Assembly: GCF_006494775.1 (NCBI RefSeq)
Contig: NZ_CP041146.1
Location: forward strand, 1,922,001 to 1,986,000
Direction of reading: 5' to 3'
Length of the DNA stretch: 64,000 bases
DNA from: Nocardioides humi
Lineage (GTDB): Bacteria > Actinomycetota > Actinomycetes > Propionibacteriales > Nocardioidaceae
Shown here: piece by piece, positions 1-8,064 of the stretch
How positions within the stretch are numbered: the first letter of the stretch is position 1
Layout of the letters: each line of letters opens with the position of its first letter
Made by a program: the position numbers and the translations under genes
Notes under the pieces: model-generated
What the model was told of the DNA's origin: nothing
The model's database searches: none
What the model saw: the letters and a program-made list of their open reading frames with translations, nothing else

Positions 1-415
1 TACGGACCGCGGCGAGGTCGGAGCCGGCGTCCGGCTCGCTGAATCCCTGGCACCATAGCTGCTCGACGCCCAAGACGGGCGGCAGGAACCGCTGCTGCTG
101 CTCGCGGGTCCCGTGCGCCATCATCGCGGGTCCCATCATGTTCAGCCCCAGGCGGGAGGGCGATCTGGACAGGTCGATCCCCAGCCGCGCCGCCTCCTCG
201 TCGAACACGGACGCCTCGACCGCCGACAATCCCGCTCCCCCGTGCACGCGCGGCCAGGTCAGTCCCAGGTAGCCCCCGCCCGCGAGCACCCGGTCCAGGT
301 CGGCTCGCTCGGCGATGCTCATCCCACTGCGCAGCGATGCCGGCACGTGGGTGGACAGCCAGTCGCGTACTTTCGCCCGCAGGCCCGCCTCGGCTTCGGT
401 GTCGTGGAGGTCCAT
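1..415 (-). CDS. acyl-CoA dehydrogenase, large-subunit type (partial, C-terminus outside window)
   Basis: Flavoenzyme of the acyl-CoA dehydrogenase superfamily, expected to desaturate a CoA thioester between C-alpha and C-beta. The frame runs from the ATG at 415 to base 1 without a stop (about 138 codons). Only the N-terminal helical domain and the start of the beta domain are present, ending just after a QGFSEPDAGSDLA signature that in this family lines the FAD/substrate site. The ATG overlaps the TGA of the upstream dehydrogenase (ATGA), so translation is probably coupled. A full-size subunit beside a shorter divergent one is the layout of heteromeric actinobacterial ACADs such as the FadE pairs of steroid catabolism. 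An alpha2beta2 partnership is therefore likely but inferred. Confidence 0.85.
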   Translation of the reverse strand, partial: MDLHDTEAEAGLRAKVRDWLSTHVPASLRSGMSIAERADLDRVLAGGGYLGLTWPRVHGGAGLSAVEASVFDEEAARLGIDLSRSPSRLGLNMMGPAMMAHGTREQQQRFLPPVLGVEQLWCQGFSEPDAGSDLAAVR

Positions 416-1407
416 CACTCTCCCATCGTCGGTACGGTGGCCATCGTCGCCAGACCGCTGCGCTGGGCGACGACCGTCGGATCCTGGGTCGTCGCGCGGA
501 TGTCGAGTCCGGCCTTGAGCAGCAGGTGCAGATCGCTCTCCCAGGTGAAGCCCATCGCTCCCTGGAGTTGCGACGAGGTCTGCGCGGCGAAGGTCAGGGC
601 GCGTCGGGAGAGCAACTCGGCGTGGTCTGCGGCCGCGTCGTCGCCGTCGGCCGCGGCGAACAGGACCGACAGCCAGGCGACCTCTGCTCCGGCATGGGCG
701 TCGGCCAGCAGATGCTTGACCGCTTGGAACCGACCTAGCGGCTGGCCGAACTGCTCGCGCGATGTCACATGCGACACGGTCCGCGCCACCAGCTCATCGG
801 CCAGGCCGGCCGCGGCGCCCGCAGCGAGGACGCGGGCTCCGCGGGTGATGGCCTGTGCCTGCTCGGAGGTGAGCGCGAGGGGGAGCGTCGCGTCCGGGGC
901 AGGGAGCTCGTCCAGGCGGGCCGCCCCCAGCGAGAGGCCGGCCACGGGAGACGAGAGCACGGTGCCGTGGTCGCACCGGTGCAGCGTGGGCGCGGCCCCG
1001 CTCGCCTGGACGAGGTACAGGTCATAGCCCGGCCCGAGACCGGCGAGGACCGACCGCTCCCCCATACCCGCGTGGAGCAGAGCACCGGGCCGTGACCCAT
1101 GGTGGTCCAGCCACGCGGCACCGGCGTCCTCGTCCGCGGCCGACGACAGGAGCTTCGGGATCGTCCATGCGTTGCTCACGAACTGGCCCGAGCCGGCGAC
1201 TCTGCCGGCCTCTCTGGCGATCGCGCTCAGCACCGGCATGCTCACCTCGCCCGACAGACAGGCATGCAGCCAGCCGGCGGACCCGAGGGCGACCCATCCG
1301 CGCCACTCCTCGGACTCGCGTACCCGGGAGAGCGGAACGTGCGCACCGATGGCCTCGCGCGCCAACTCCACAACATCCAGATCCTCACGGGACAGCAAGA
1401 ACTCCAC
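415..1407 (-). CDS. acyl-CoA dehydrogenase, short divergent subunit
   Basis: 330-residue ACAD-fold protein. The N-terminal half is poorly conserved, while the C-terminal half has the recognisable helical domain: a SREQFGQPLGRFQAVKH segment and, near residues 285-300, an LQGAMGFTWESDLHL segment that matches the FAD-contacting helix of FadE proteins. It is shorter than a typical homomeric ACAD (about 380-400 residues), as seen for one partner of heteromeric FadE complexes. The adjacent downstream gene, overlapping by one base, encodes the other subunit. It is transcribed away from the SDR at 1556 from a shared intergenic region. The CoA substrate is not deducible. Confidence 0.82.
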   Translation of the reverse strand: MEFLLSREDLDVVELAREAIGAHVPLSRVRESEEWRGWVALGSAGWLHACLSGEVSMPVLSAIAREAGRVAGSGQFVSNAWTIPKLLSSAADEDAGAAWLDHHGSRPGALLHAGMGERSVLAGLGPGYDLYLVQASGAAPTLHRCDHGTVLSSPVAGLSLGAARLDELPAPDATLPLALTSEQAQAITRGARVLAAGAAAGLADELVARTVSHVTSREQFGQPLGRFQAVKHLLADAHAGAEVAWLSVLFAAADGDDAAADHAELLSRRALTFAAQTSSQLQGAMGFTWESDLHLLLKAGLDIRATTQDPTVVAQRSGLATMATVPTMGE

Positions 1408-1555
1408 CGGACCGCCTCTCAGCTCGCATGTCGGCTCTGATCCGGACCGTCGATGCCGACGCCCCGTGAATCGTGATGGTGTGGCAGCCTATCCCATTCG
1501 TCGTATTTGACAAATGGCATTTGGTCATTAGTGTACGGCCAGAAGGGAGACGCCA
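1408..1555. promoter_or_regulatory. divergent promoter region with imperfect palindrome
   Basis: This 148-base gap separates two divergent catabolic operons. Around 1506-1527 it holds TTTGACAAATG-G-CATTTGGTCA, a near-perfect inverted repeat one base short of symmetric. It resembles the TTTGATCA sites found ahead of other operons in this cluster. A strong ribosome site (AAGGGAGA) precedes the ATG at 1556. The operator role is inferred. Confidence 0.45.
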
Positions 1556-2311
1556 ATGGATTCCGCAGTCGACTTCCACGGCCGAAGGGTCATGGTCACG
1601 GGGGCGACCCGAGGCCTGGGGCGCCACATGGTCGAGGCGTTCGCTGCCCGCGGCGCGGAGGTCATCGTCGTCAGCCGCAAGCAAGAGGCCTGCGAGCAGG
1701 TGGCTCGCGAGCTCCAGGAGACCCATGGGGGCATAGCGCACGCGCACAGCTGTCATATGGGCTCCTGGGAAGCCGTCACCGACCTCGCGACGGACGTCCA
1801 CTCCTCCCTCGGCCCGCTCGACGTGCTCGTCAACAACGCAGGCATCTCGCCCACCTATGACTCCCTGACGTCGATCAGCGAAGAACTGTGGGACAAGACG
1901 CTCGACGTCAACCTCAAAGGCCCCTTCCGACTGAGCGCACTCGTGGGCGCCGAGATGGTGAGCGCCCGGGGCGGAACCATCATCAACATCTCCAGTGTGG
2001 CCTCGATCCGGCCCGCGGCGGACTGGCTGCCGTATTCGACCGCCAAGGCCGGGCTCAATGCGATGACCGAAGGGCTCGCGCGCGGGCTTGGCCCGACGGT
2101 GCGGGTGAACGGCGTCATCTGCGGGGCGTTCCTGACCGACATCGCCCAAGGGTGGGACGAGTCGGGCACGCAGGCTCGGATGAAGGCGACCACCGCGCTC
2201 GAACGAGCCGCCGACCCCAGCGAGATCGTCGGCACAGTTCTCTATCTGTCCAGCGACCTCTCGTCCTATACGACAGGGGCGATGATCCGGGTCGACGGCG
2301 GTCGCATATGA
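1556..2311 (+). CDS. SDR family NAD(P)-dependent oxidoreductase
   Basis: Classical short-chain dehydrogenase of 251 residues that would oxidise a hydroxyl or reduce a ketone of a pathway intermediate in the cytosol. It has the cofactor motif TGATRGLG at residues 15-22, an NNAG motif near 93, and a YSTAK catalytic Tyr/Lys pair near 160. It ends in the usual GAMIRVDGGR C-terminus. The start is supported by AAGGGAGA five bases upstream. Its TGA overlaps the possible ATG at 2308, so it is co-transcribed with the thiolase and probably supplies its 3-ketoacyl-CoA substrate. The neighbours argue for a catabolic hydroxyacyl-CoA or alicyclic alcohol dehydrogenase, but specificity is unknown. Confidence 0.9.
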   Translation: MDSAVDFHGRRVMVTGATRGLGRHMVEAFAARGAEVIVVSRKQEACEQVARELQETHGGIAHAHSCHMGSWEAVTDLATDVHSSLGPLDVLVNNAGISPTYDSLTSISEELWDKTLDVNLKGPFRLSALVGAEMVSARGGTIINISSVASIRPAADWLPYSTAKAGLNAMTEGLARGLGPTVRVNGVICGAFLTDIAQGWDESGTQARMKATTALERAADPSEIVGTVLYLSSDLSSYTTGAMIRVDGGRI

Positions 2312-2340
2312 CTGTCGGTGCCCGGGAGAGGCCTGATCCG

Positions 2341-3570
2341 ATGCGACGTGATGTCGTCGTCTGCGAACCGCTGCGCACGCCCGTGGGCGGCTACGGCGGC
2401 GCTTTCCGGAACGTCCCGGCCCACACCCTTGCCGCCACCGTCATCGCCGCGCTCCTCGAGCGCACCGGGATCCCCGGCGAGCGTGTCGACGACGTGGTGT
2501 TGGGCAACTGCTATCCGTCGATGGATGCACCAGCGGTCGGCCGGGTCGCCGCTCTGGACGCCGGCCTGCCCACGACGGTCACTGGCATCCAGATCGACCG
2601 CCGCTGCGGTTCGGGTCTCCAGGCGGTCCTGTACGCAGCGCAGCAGGTGCGCGCCGGAGACAGCGACCTGATTCTCGCCGGCGGCGCGGAGTCGATGAGC
2701 CGTGCCCCCTTCTACTCCAACGATCTGCGCTGGGGAGCCGGGCACTCGGGTGCCATGAGCTATCACGACGCCCTCGCCCGCGGTCGCGTGACCGCGGGAG
2801 GACGTCATCACCCGGTTCCGGGCGGCATGATCGAGACCGCCGAGAATCTGCGTCGCAGGTACACGATCCCGCGCAAGGAGCAAGACGAGTTCGCCGTCCG
2901 CAGCCACGAGTCGGCTTCGGTCGCCGAGGCAGCCGGGATCTTCGCGGAGGAGATCGTCCCGGTGGAGGTGAAGGACCGCAAGACCACCTCGGTGATCGAG
3001 CGTGACGAGCACATCCGACCCGACGCTTCCCTCGACGCCCTGGGACGGCTGCGTCCTCTGCGCGCAGACCAGGACCCGGATGCGACGGTGACGGCTGGCA
3101 ACGCATCGGGCCAGAACGACGGCGCGGCGATCTGCGTGGTCACCACCGCGGAGGTCGCCGCCGAGCTCGGGCTGACCCCGCTCGTCCGCCTGGTCTCCTG
3201 GGGACTCGCCGGCGTGGGGCCGGCCGAGATGGGGATCGGCCCCGTCCCTGCGGTGGCGAAGGCCCTGCGCGCCGCGGATCTCTCCCTCAGCGACATGGAT
3301 CTGATCGAGCTCAACGAGGCCTTCGCCGCGCAGGTGCTCGCCTGCACCCGTGAGTGGGGTTTCGGTCCCCGCGAGTTCGATCGGCTCAACGTGCACGGCT
3401 CCGGAATCTCCCTGGGCCATCCGGTCGGCGCAACGGGGGTGCGGATCCTGGCCACCATGGCCCGAGAGCTCGTGCGACGCGACGCCCGCTATGCCGTGGA
3501 GACGATGTGCATCGGCGGCGGGCAGGGGCTCGCGGCGGTATTCGAGAACGCCAACCACGGTCGCGTGTGA
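2341..3570 (+). CDS. thiolase family protein (acetyl-CoA C-acyltransferase)
   Basis: Thiolase of 409 residues that would cleave a 3-ketoacyl-CoA with CoA to acetyl-CoA (or propionyl-CoA) and a shortened acyl-CoA. All catalytic elements are visible: the nucleophile Cys89 in RRCGSGLQAV, the NEAFA segment, the GHPVGATG histidine motif and a C-terminal CIGGGQG cysteine. I chose the ATG at 2341 because a GGGAGAGG ribosome site lies 11 bases upstream and because it places the nucleophile at residue 89, the canonical thiolase position. An upstream ATG at 2308 overlaps the previous stop (ATGA) and would add 11 residues. It lies second in a three-gene forward operon with two SDRs. Confidence 0.92.
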   Translation: MRRDVVVCEPLRTPVGGYGGAFRNVPAHTLAATVIAALLERTGIPGERVDDVVLGNCYPSMDAPAVGRVAALDAGLPTTVTGIQIDRRCGSGLQAVLYAAQQVRAGDSDLILAGGAESMSRAPFYSNDLRWGAGHSGAMSYHDALARGRVTAGGRHHPVPGGMIETAENLRRRYTIPRKEQDEFAVRSHESASVAEAAGIFAEEIVPVEVKDRKTTSVIERDEHIRPDASLDALGRLRPLRADQDPDATVTAGNASGQNDGAAICVVTTAEVAAELGLTPLVRLVSWGLAGVGPAEMGIGPVPAVAKALRAADLSLSDMDLIELNEAFAAQVLACTREWGFGPREFDRLNVHGSGISLGHPVGATGVRILATMARELVRRDARYAVETMCIGGGQGLAAVFENANHGRV

Positions 3571-3602
3571 CCACCCGACCCTGAGCAACCCAGGAGATGA
3601 GA

Positions 3603-4364
3603 TTGACCACCCCCGAGAAGCAGATCGCTGTGGTGACCGGTGCCGGACGCGGAATCGGCCGCAGCACCGCCGAGCGGCTGGCACACGACGGCATGGACGT
3701 CGCTGTTCTCGACCTCGACCTCGTCGCCGCTGAGGAGACGGCCGATCTCGTTCGCGCCGCAGGGCGAGCCGCGCGGGCGTACGCCGTCGACGTAGCCGAC
3801 CGCACCCAGGTCGGCGCCGCGTTCGCGTCGATCACCGAAGATCTCGGAACCCCGACCGCGCTGGTCAACAACGCCGGCGTCACGCGGGACAACCTGCTCT
3901 TCAAGATGTCCGACGACGACTGGCGAACGGTCATCCGCGTCCATCTGGAAGGACACTTCGTGGTCAGCCAGTGCGCCCAGGCGGTGATGGTCGAGGCCGG
4001 CTACGGCAGGATCGTCAACATCTCGAGCGTATCGGCCCTCGGCAACCGCGGACAGGCCAACTACGCCACCGCCAAGGCCGGCATTCAGGGCTTCACCAAG
4101 ACGCTCGCCCTCGAGCTCGGTCGCTACGGGATCACCGCCAACTGCGTGGCTCCGGGCTTCGTGGTCAGTGACATGACGCGCGCCACGGCGGAGCGGATCG
4201 GCCAGGACTGGGAGTCCTACCTGAGCGACCGTGTGAGCGCGATCCCGGTGGGCCGTGCGGGCCATCCCGAGGATATCGCCCACACCGTGTCCTTCTTCTG
4301 TCAGCCGGCGAGCGGCTACGTGACCGGGCAGGTCCTCTACGTCGCCGGTGGGCCGAAGGCCTGA
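3603..4364 (+). CDS. FabG-like SDR, 3-oxoacyl reductase/3-hydroxyacyl-CoA dehydrogenase type
   Basis: Short-chain dehydrogenase of 253 residues closest in pattern to FabG: TGAGRGIG at residues 12-19, NNAGVTRD near 88-95, the catalytic Ser in NISSVSALGNRGQ, and YATAK near 153. In this catabolic operon it would more likely dehydrogenate a hydroxyacyl-CoA than serve fatty acid synthesis. The start needs comment. An ATG at 3597 abuts the AGGAG at 3592-3596 with no spacer, whereas the TTG at 3603 has a six-base spacer and gives a normal FabG N-terminus, so TTG is preferred. It is the last gene of the operon and is followed by a strong hairpin. Confidence 0.88.
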   Translation: MTTPEKQIAVVTGAGRGIGRSTAERLAHDGMDVAVLDLDLVAAEETADLVRAAGRAARAYAVDVADRTQVGAAFASITEDLGTPTALVNNAGVTRDNLLFKMSDDDWRTVIRVHLEGHFVVSQCAQAVMVEAGYGRIVNISSVSALGNRGQANYATAKAGIQGFTKTLALELGRYGITANCVAPGFVVSDMTRATAERIGQDWESYLSDRVSAIPVGRAGHPEDIAHTVSFFCQPASGYVTGQVLYVAGGPKA

Positions 4365-4377
4365 GACACCCCCTACC

Positions 4378-4411
4378 AGCGGCGGCCCGCGGCCGATCGG
4401 GGGCCGCCGCT
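4378..4411. terminator. bidirectional hairpin between convergent genes
   Basis: AGCGGCGGCCC (4378-4388) pairs perfectly with GGGCCGCCGCT (4401-4411) around a 12-base loop. It lies between the converging SDR and small hypothetical gene, where a shared terminator is expected. There is no long T tract, as is common in high-GC actinobacteria. Confidence 0.6.
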
Positions 4412-4446
4412 CCTCCACGATCCGCAGACCACGAGAGTCGGCGATC

Positions 4447-4689
4447 TCACAGAGCGCTGCCCTCGACGCGCCAGACGCGCCGGGGGCCGGGCACCTCCTC
4501 GCGGCTGACCGGATCGATCACCGTGCCGCGCTCCTCGACCTCGAGCAGCGTGACGGTCGGCTCGGTGCCGTGCGCTCCCATCATCTCCGTGCTGGTGCTC
4601 CACAGATCGATCGCCATCTGCTTGTAGCTGTCGAGCTCTTCGTCTGGCGCATCGTCGGGGATCTTCATCTCATACACCCAGTTGACCAC
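4447..4689 (-). CDS. small hypothetical protein (80 residues)
   Basis: I do not recognise this family. The product is an acidic, soluble 80-residue protein with no membrane segment or metal motif. A GTG start at 4689 is preceded by AGGAAGAGGAGGA six bases upstream, a very strong ribosome site, so it is likely expressed. It begins MVNWVYEMKIPDDAP and has a central HGTEPTVTLLEVEERG strand-rich stretch. It lies 42 bases downstream of the luciferase-like oxidoreductase and is probably in its operon, which suggests a small accessory or ligand-binding partner, though this cannot be shown. Confidence 0.7.
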   Translation of the reverse strand: MVNWVYEMKIPDDAPDEELDSYKQMAIDLWSTSTEMMGAHGTEPTVTLLEVEERGTVIDPVSREEVPGPRRVWRVEGSAL

Positions 4690-4731
4690 GCTTCCTCCTC
4701 TTCCTTCCTTGCGGGACGCTGATGTGGCGAC

Positions 4732-5814
4732 TCAGACGACCGCTGCCTGCTTCAAACGCGGCAGGACGGCCTCGACGACCGCTGTTGCGGATTCTGCCCC
4801 GACGCTCGCCTGGTCGTTGCGCGGGACGATGAGCAGGAGCTCATCGAGCCCCAACGAGACCAGTTCACGCAGCCGATCGACACAGTGATCCACTTCGCCG
4901 ACGACGGCGAACGCGTCGATGAACTCATCGTTCAGCGCCCGGACCTGACTCGACGTCTCACCGTGTGCGCGCATGTTGTAGGTCTGAGCTACCGATTCGT
5001 AGACAGACCGGTCAGCAGTCGAGACCGGCCCGGATACGCGCCCATGAAGAGAAGAGAACCGCGCCGCGGACGCGACGATATTGGCGACCAGGCGGCGAGC
5101 CGCCTCCCGGTCGTCGGACACGGCGATGCTCATCAGCGCCCCGAAACGGACCGCCGAGGAGTCACGGCCGTACTCCTCAGCGGCCCGTCGCACCACGTCC
5201 ATCCCCCAAGCGATGCGCTCGGCGCTGGCTCCCAGTCCGAAGAGGGCCACGTCGGCGTGCCGACCGGCGACTTCCATGGTCTTGGGACCGGAGGCATAGA
5301 TCGTGATCGGCGTGCTGCTCTGCTGCTCCAGGAAGTGGAGCTTCGTGCCGTCGGGTGCGTCCGACAGCGGCAGACTGGCGGCCGCCGCCGAGGGGCGCCA
5401 CGTATCGCATGCGTCGAACGGGACGGTCTCACCGTGCAGGAGTCGACGGACCACCGAGACGTACTTCTCGAAGTGCGCGACGCTGACCGGTGCCGAGCCG
5501 ACGTGGGCTAGCGCGGAGTCACCTCGGGCGATACCCAGCGAGGCGCGCCCGCCTGAGATGCGGTCGACCGCGGCGACCGCCGACGCCGTGACGGCGGGGT
5601 GCCGAGTGCCGGCGTTGGTCGACGCATGCCCCAGTTGGAGCGATGAGGTCGCCTCCGCGGCGATCGTCATGGAGACGTAGGTGTCGCCCCACAGGGACTG
5701 GTTGTCGGGAAACATCACCCCGTCCCACCCCTGGGCCTCCGCGGACTGGGCGAAATCCCAGATCGCGTCACGGTCGACCATCGGCGCCGGCGCCAATGTC
5801 CATGTGCGAACCAT
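4732..5814 (-). CDS. LLM-class (luciferase-like) flavin-dependent oxidoreductase
   Basis: TIM-barrel flavoprotein of 360 residues in the bacterial luciferase/F420 superfamily, which covers FMN-dependent monooxygenases, including Baeyer-Villiger types, and F420-dependent dehydrogenases. Family hallmarks are the N-terminal WDGVMFPDNQ segment, the HPAVTASAVAAVDRISGGRASLGIARGD core and the ASGPKTMEVAGRHADVALFGLG barrel strand. I chose the ATG at 5814 because GGGAGGA sits five bases upstream; an in-frame ATG at 5889 lacks such a site and would add 25 atypical residues. It is transcribed divergently from the ferredoxin at 6018. FMN versus F420 use cannot be told by eye. Confidence 0.85.
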   Translation of the reverse strand: MVRTWTLAPAPMVDRDAIWDFAQSAEAQGWDGVMFPDNQSLWGDTYVSMTIAAEATSSLQLGHASTNAGTRHPAVTASAVAAVDRISGGRASLGIARGDSALAHVGSAPVSVAHFEKYVSVVRRLLHGETVPFDACDTWRPSAAAASLPLSDAPDGTKLHFLEQQSSTPITIYASGPKTMEVAGRHADVALFGLGASAERIAWGMDVVRRAAEEYGRDSSAVRFGALMSIAVSDDREAARRLVANIVASAARFSSLHGRVSGPVSTADRSVYESVAQTYNMRAHGETSSQVRALNDEFIDAFAVVGEVDHCVDRLRELVSLGLDELLLIVPRNDQASVGAESATAVVEAVLPRLKQAAVV

Positions 5815-6017
5815 GTGTCCTCCCTTCGATCCCATCACGCACGGCACGTGCGCTGTGTCATGCGTCTCATTGTCCGCATCGGAAGTCACACATTAGCAAT
5901 CTTTGACTTTTCATACGACCCAAGGCCTTGCGATTGACCTCTCGGACCCACCAGGAGTAGCGTTTCCGACGTATTTGATCAGAAATCTTTAGTCCTAGCA
6001 CGCCTGGAGGAAGAGCC
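5815..6017. promoter_or_regulatory. divergent promoter with TTTGATCA operator candidate
   Basis: AT-richer 203-base gap between divergent operons. TTTGATCA lies at 5974-5981, and a related ATCTTTGAC is near 5900-5908. The same octamer occurs ahead of three other operons in the first 20 kb, so a shared regulator is proposed. The regulator gene is not in that zone. Confidence 0.5.
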
Positions 6018-6227
6018 ATGACCGACCGGACCGCGACCGTCGTCAAAGTGGACCAGTACACGTGCGAGGGCACCGGCTTCTGCGTTCGTTCCATGGCCTC
6101 GGTCTTCTCCTTCGATGACGACGGGGTGGCCGTGGCCGACCAAGAGGCAGCGGCGCTCGCCGACCACGACGAACTTGTCGAGGTCGAAAGCATGTGTCCC
6201 ACAACAGCCATCGAGGTCGTCGGCTGA
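6018..6227 (+). CDS. ferredoxin, [3Fe-4S] type
   Basis: Small 69-residue acidic electron carrier. Three conserved cysteines are present at 16, 22 and 60, in the pattern C-x5-C ... CP. The usual fourth ligand of a [4Fe-4S] site is absent, which is typical of the [3Fe-4S] ferredoxins that feed actinobacterial P450s. GGAGGAAG precedes the ATG. It stands alone in a short forward unit within a cluster holding two P450s (16.7-19.5 kb) and a KorAB oxidoreductase, so it could serve either system. The P450 partnership is favoured from the cluster type. Confidence 0.88.
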   Translation: MTDRTATVVKVDQYTCEGTGFCVRSMASVFSFDDDGVAVADQEAAALADHDELVEVESMCPTTAIEVVG

Positions 6228-6371
6228 ACAGGGCACAATCTCGTGAGCAGGCCGATCGAGGCTTCTCCCGCTCCCGATGGCCCTGGGTCGACCGGTCCCC
6301 GGCCACGGAGGCGGCGACCTCGGCGCCTCATCCGCTCGGCCCGAAGCCGTTCGGCCTGCCTGAATTCGGCC

Positions 6372-7525
6372 TCAGCCCGCGCTGAGGACCGTGACGGCAC
6401 AGTTCCCCGCGGCGCCGAGCACGTGCGCCAGGCCGTTTCGCGCCCTCCGAACCTGCCGCGGTCCGCACTCGCCCCGCAGTTGGCGCACGATCTCGACGAC
6501 CTGACCCAGGTGGGAGGCGCCGACCGGCTCGCCCTTGCTGATCAGGCCGCCGCTCACGTTGACCGGCTTCGGCCCGGCGAGGTCGGTGTAGCCCTCCTCG
6601 ACGAGCCGAGCTCCCTCCCCCGAGCGCACAGACCGAGGTGCTCGTACACCTCGAGCTCGGAGAAGACGTCGGTGTCTTGGACCTCGAACACGTCGACGTC
6701 ATCGAGGGTCAAGGCGGCCTGCTCGAGCGCTCGGCGTCCTGCCCGCGTTGTGGGAGGCACGGCCTCAGCCGTGGCGGCGCTGAGGGAGTGCATCGGCGCC
6801 CTCCAGTCGGCGGCGTACTCGGCGAGCACCTGGGTACAGGCCGCCACTCGCACCGGCGGGCGATCGGCGGTGATCGGACCGGGCTCGCGGCTCAGGATGA
6901 CGGCAGCTGCACCCTCATTGGGAGCGCAGATCTCCAGTAGTCGAATCGGGTCACAGACCAGCGGCGACGCGAGTACCTCCTGCAGCGTGAACACCTTGCG
7001 ATACATGGCGTTCTCGTTGTGCTCGCTGTTGCGGTGGTTCTTCACGGCCACCTTCGCCAACTGCTCCTCGGTCAGCCCCGAGGTATCGATCTCACGGGCG
7101 GCGCGCATCGCCCAGTAACTGGGGTTGACCGCGAGGCCCAGCTCGATCTGCCACTCGTCGAAGATCATGGAAGGGTCCATGAAGCCTCGGGGCATCTTCT
7201 CGACGCCCAGCACCGCCACGCAGTCGTACTCGCCTGACCGAATGCCGAGCATCGCCTGCTTCATGGCGACGCCTCCGCTGGCACACGCCGCCTCGACATC
7301 CGAGATCGCGATGCCGGTCGCGCCGAGGGGCTTGAGCGTCCTCGCGCCCGAGGTCGCCGGCAGGTACATGCTCGCGAAGTACGCCGCGTCCACCGCTCCC
7401 CAGCCGATGTCGGCATCCGCGAGCGCCGCCTGCATGGCCGCCTGGCCGAGCTGGACGGGCGTGACACCGTCGAAGCGCCCGAACGGGTGGATGCCCACAC
7501 CGGCGACGAAAACGTCCTGCGTCAC
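6372..7525 (-). CDS. SCP2-type thiolase/acetyl-CoA acetyltransferase-like protein (one frame break)
   Basis: Thiolase-fold protein of the lipid-transfer (Ltp/SCP2-thiolase) subgroup, 384 residues once one base is restored. The N-terminal part has VEAACASGGVAMKQAM at the position of the nucleophilic Cys; the C-terminal part resumes with ARLVEEGYTDLAGPKPVNVSGGL, a standard thiolase segment. The break is at the C run 6617-6621 (five Cs where six are needed). GTG at 7525 overlaps the stop of the DUF35 gene (GTGA). In steroid degraders such Ltp2/DUF35 pairs act as retro-aldolases on beta-hydroxyacyl-CoAs rather than as thiolases, so either activity is possible here. Confidence 0.82.
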
Positions 7526-7941
7526 GACAGCACCTCCTCGAAGGCGAAGCCGACGACGAGTTCGTCGTGTTCGTGGTAGAGCTCCCTGACGGCCAGACGG
7601 ACCGGCAGTCCGACGGTGACCCGTTCCGGATCCACGTCGATATGAGTGAGGATGCGGAGCCCGATGCCGTCGAGCTCGACCAGGCCCACGGCGTACGGCA
7701 CGGTGGGGGTCGTCGCACGGCGCCGACCGGGCGGCGGGTTGCGCTGCACGGTGTAGGCCCACACGGCACCCGAGGCGGGGAGCAGGACCGGATCGAGATC
7801 CGGGCCGGCGCACCGCGGGCACGCCGGATCGGCGCGGCCGAAGAGCTGCTCGTGACACGAGCGACAGCGCGTGCCCACAAGAGACCAGCCACGGTCGAGA
7901 TCCTCGACGAAGAAGTCGCGGGCGATCGAGCGTGTGGCCAT
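7522..7941 (-). CDS. Zn-ribbon OB-fold protein (DUF35), thiolase partner
   Basis: 139-residue protein with an N-terminal rubredoxin-like zinc ribbon (CRSC near residue 26 and CPRC near 41) followed by an OB-fold domain with a typical VWAYTVQRNPP strand. DUF35 proteins bind and activate partner SCP2 thiolases, as in the ChsH2-DUF35/Ltp2 aldolase. The next gene, overlapping by four bases, is such a thiolase, so a complex is expected. Transcription starts from the shared region with the alcohol dehydrogenase at 8065. Confidence 0.88.
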   Translation of the reverse strand: MATRSIARDFFVEDLDRGWSLVGTRCRSCHEQLFGRADPACPRCAGPDLDPVLLPASGAVWAYTVQRNPPPGRRRATTPTVPYAVGLVELDGIGLRILTHIDVDPERVTVGLPVRLAVRELYHEHDELVVGFAFEEVLS

Positions 7942-8064
7942 GGGCCCCTCTCATGGGTGCGGAGAGCATTGCGATGGATACAGCGCGACCTTAACATGGT
8001 CTTTGATCAATGACATGAGACGCGATATCTGAGATCGTGCCCGAAGCGGCGAAGGGATGGACGG
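7942..8064. promoter_or_regulatory. divergent promoter with TTTGATCA operator candidate
   Basis: CTTTGATCAA at 8001-8010 sits about 60 bases from each of the two divergent start codons. It is the best match to the recurrent TTTGATCAA box of zone A. A GAGATCGTGC stretch follows, and AAGGGA serves the forward gene. Confidence 0.5.

Noticed and set aside
6372..7525. Calling the frame-broken genes pseudogenes
   Set aside because: Every break is one missing G or C, and flanking segments keep all motifs; error in the consensus explains them better.
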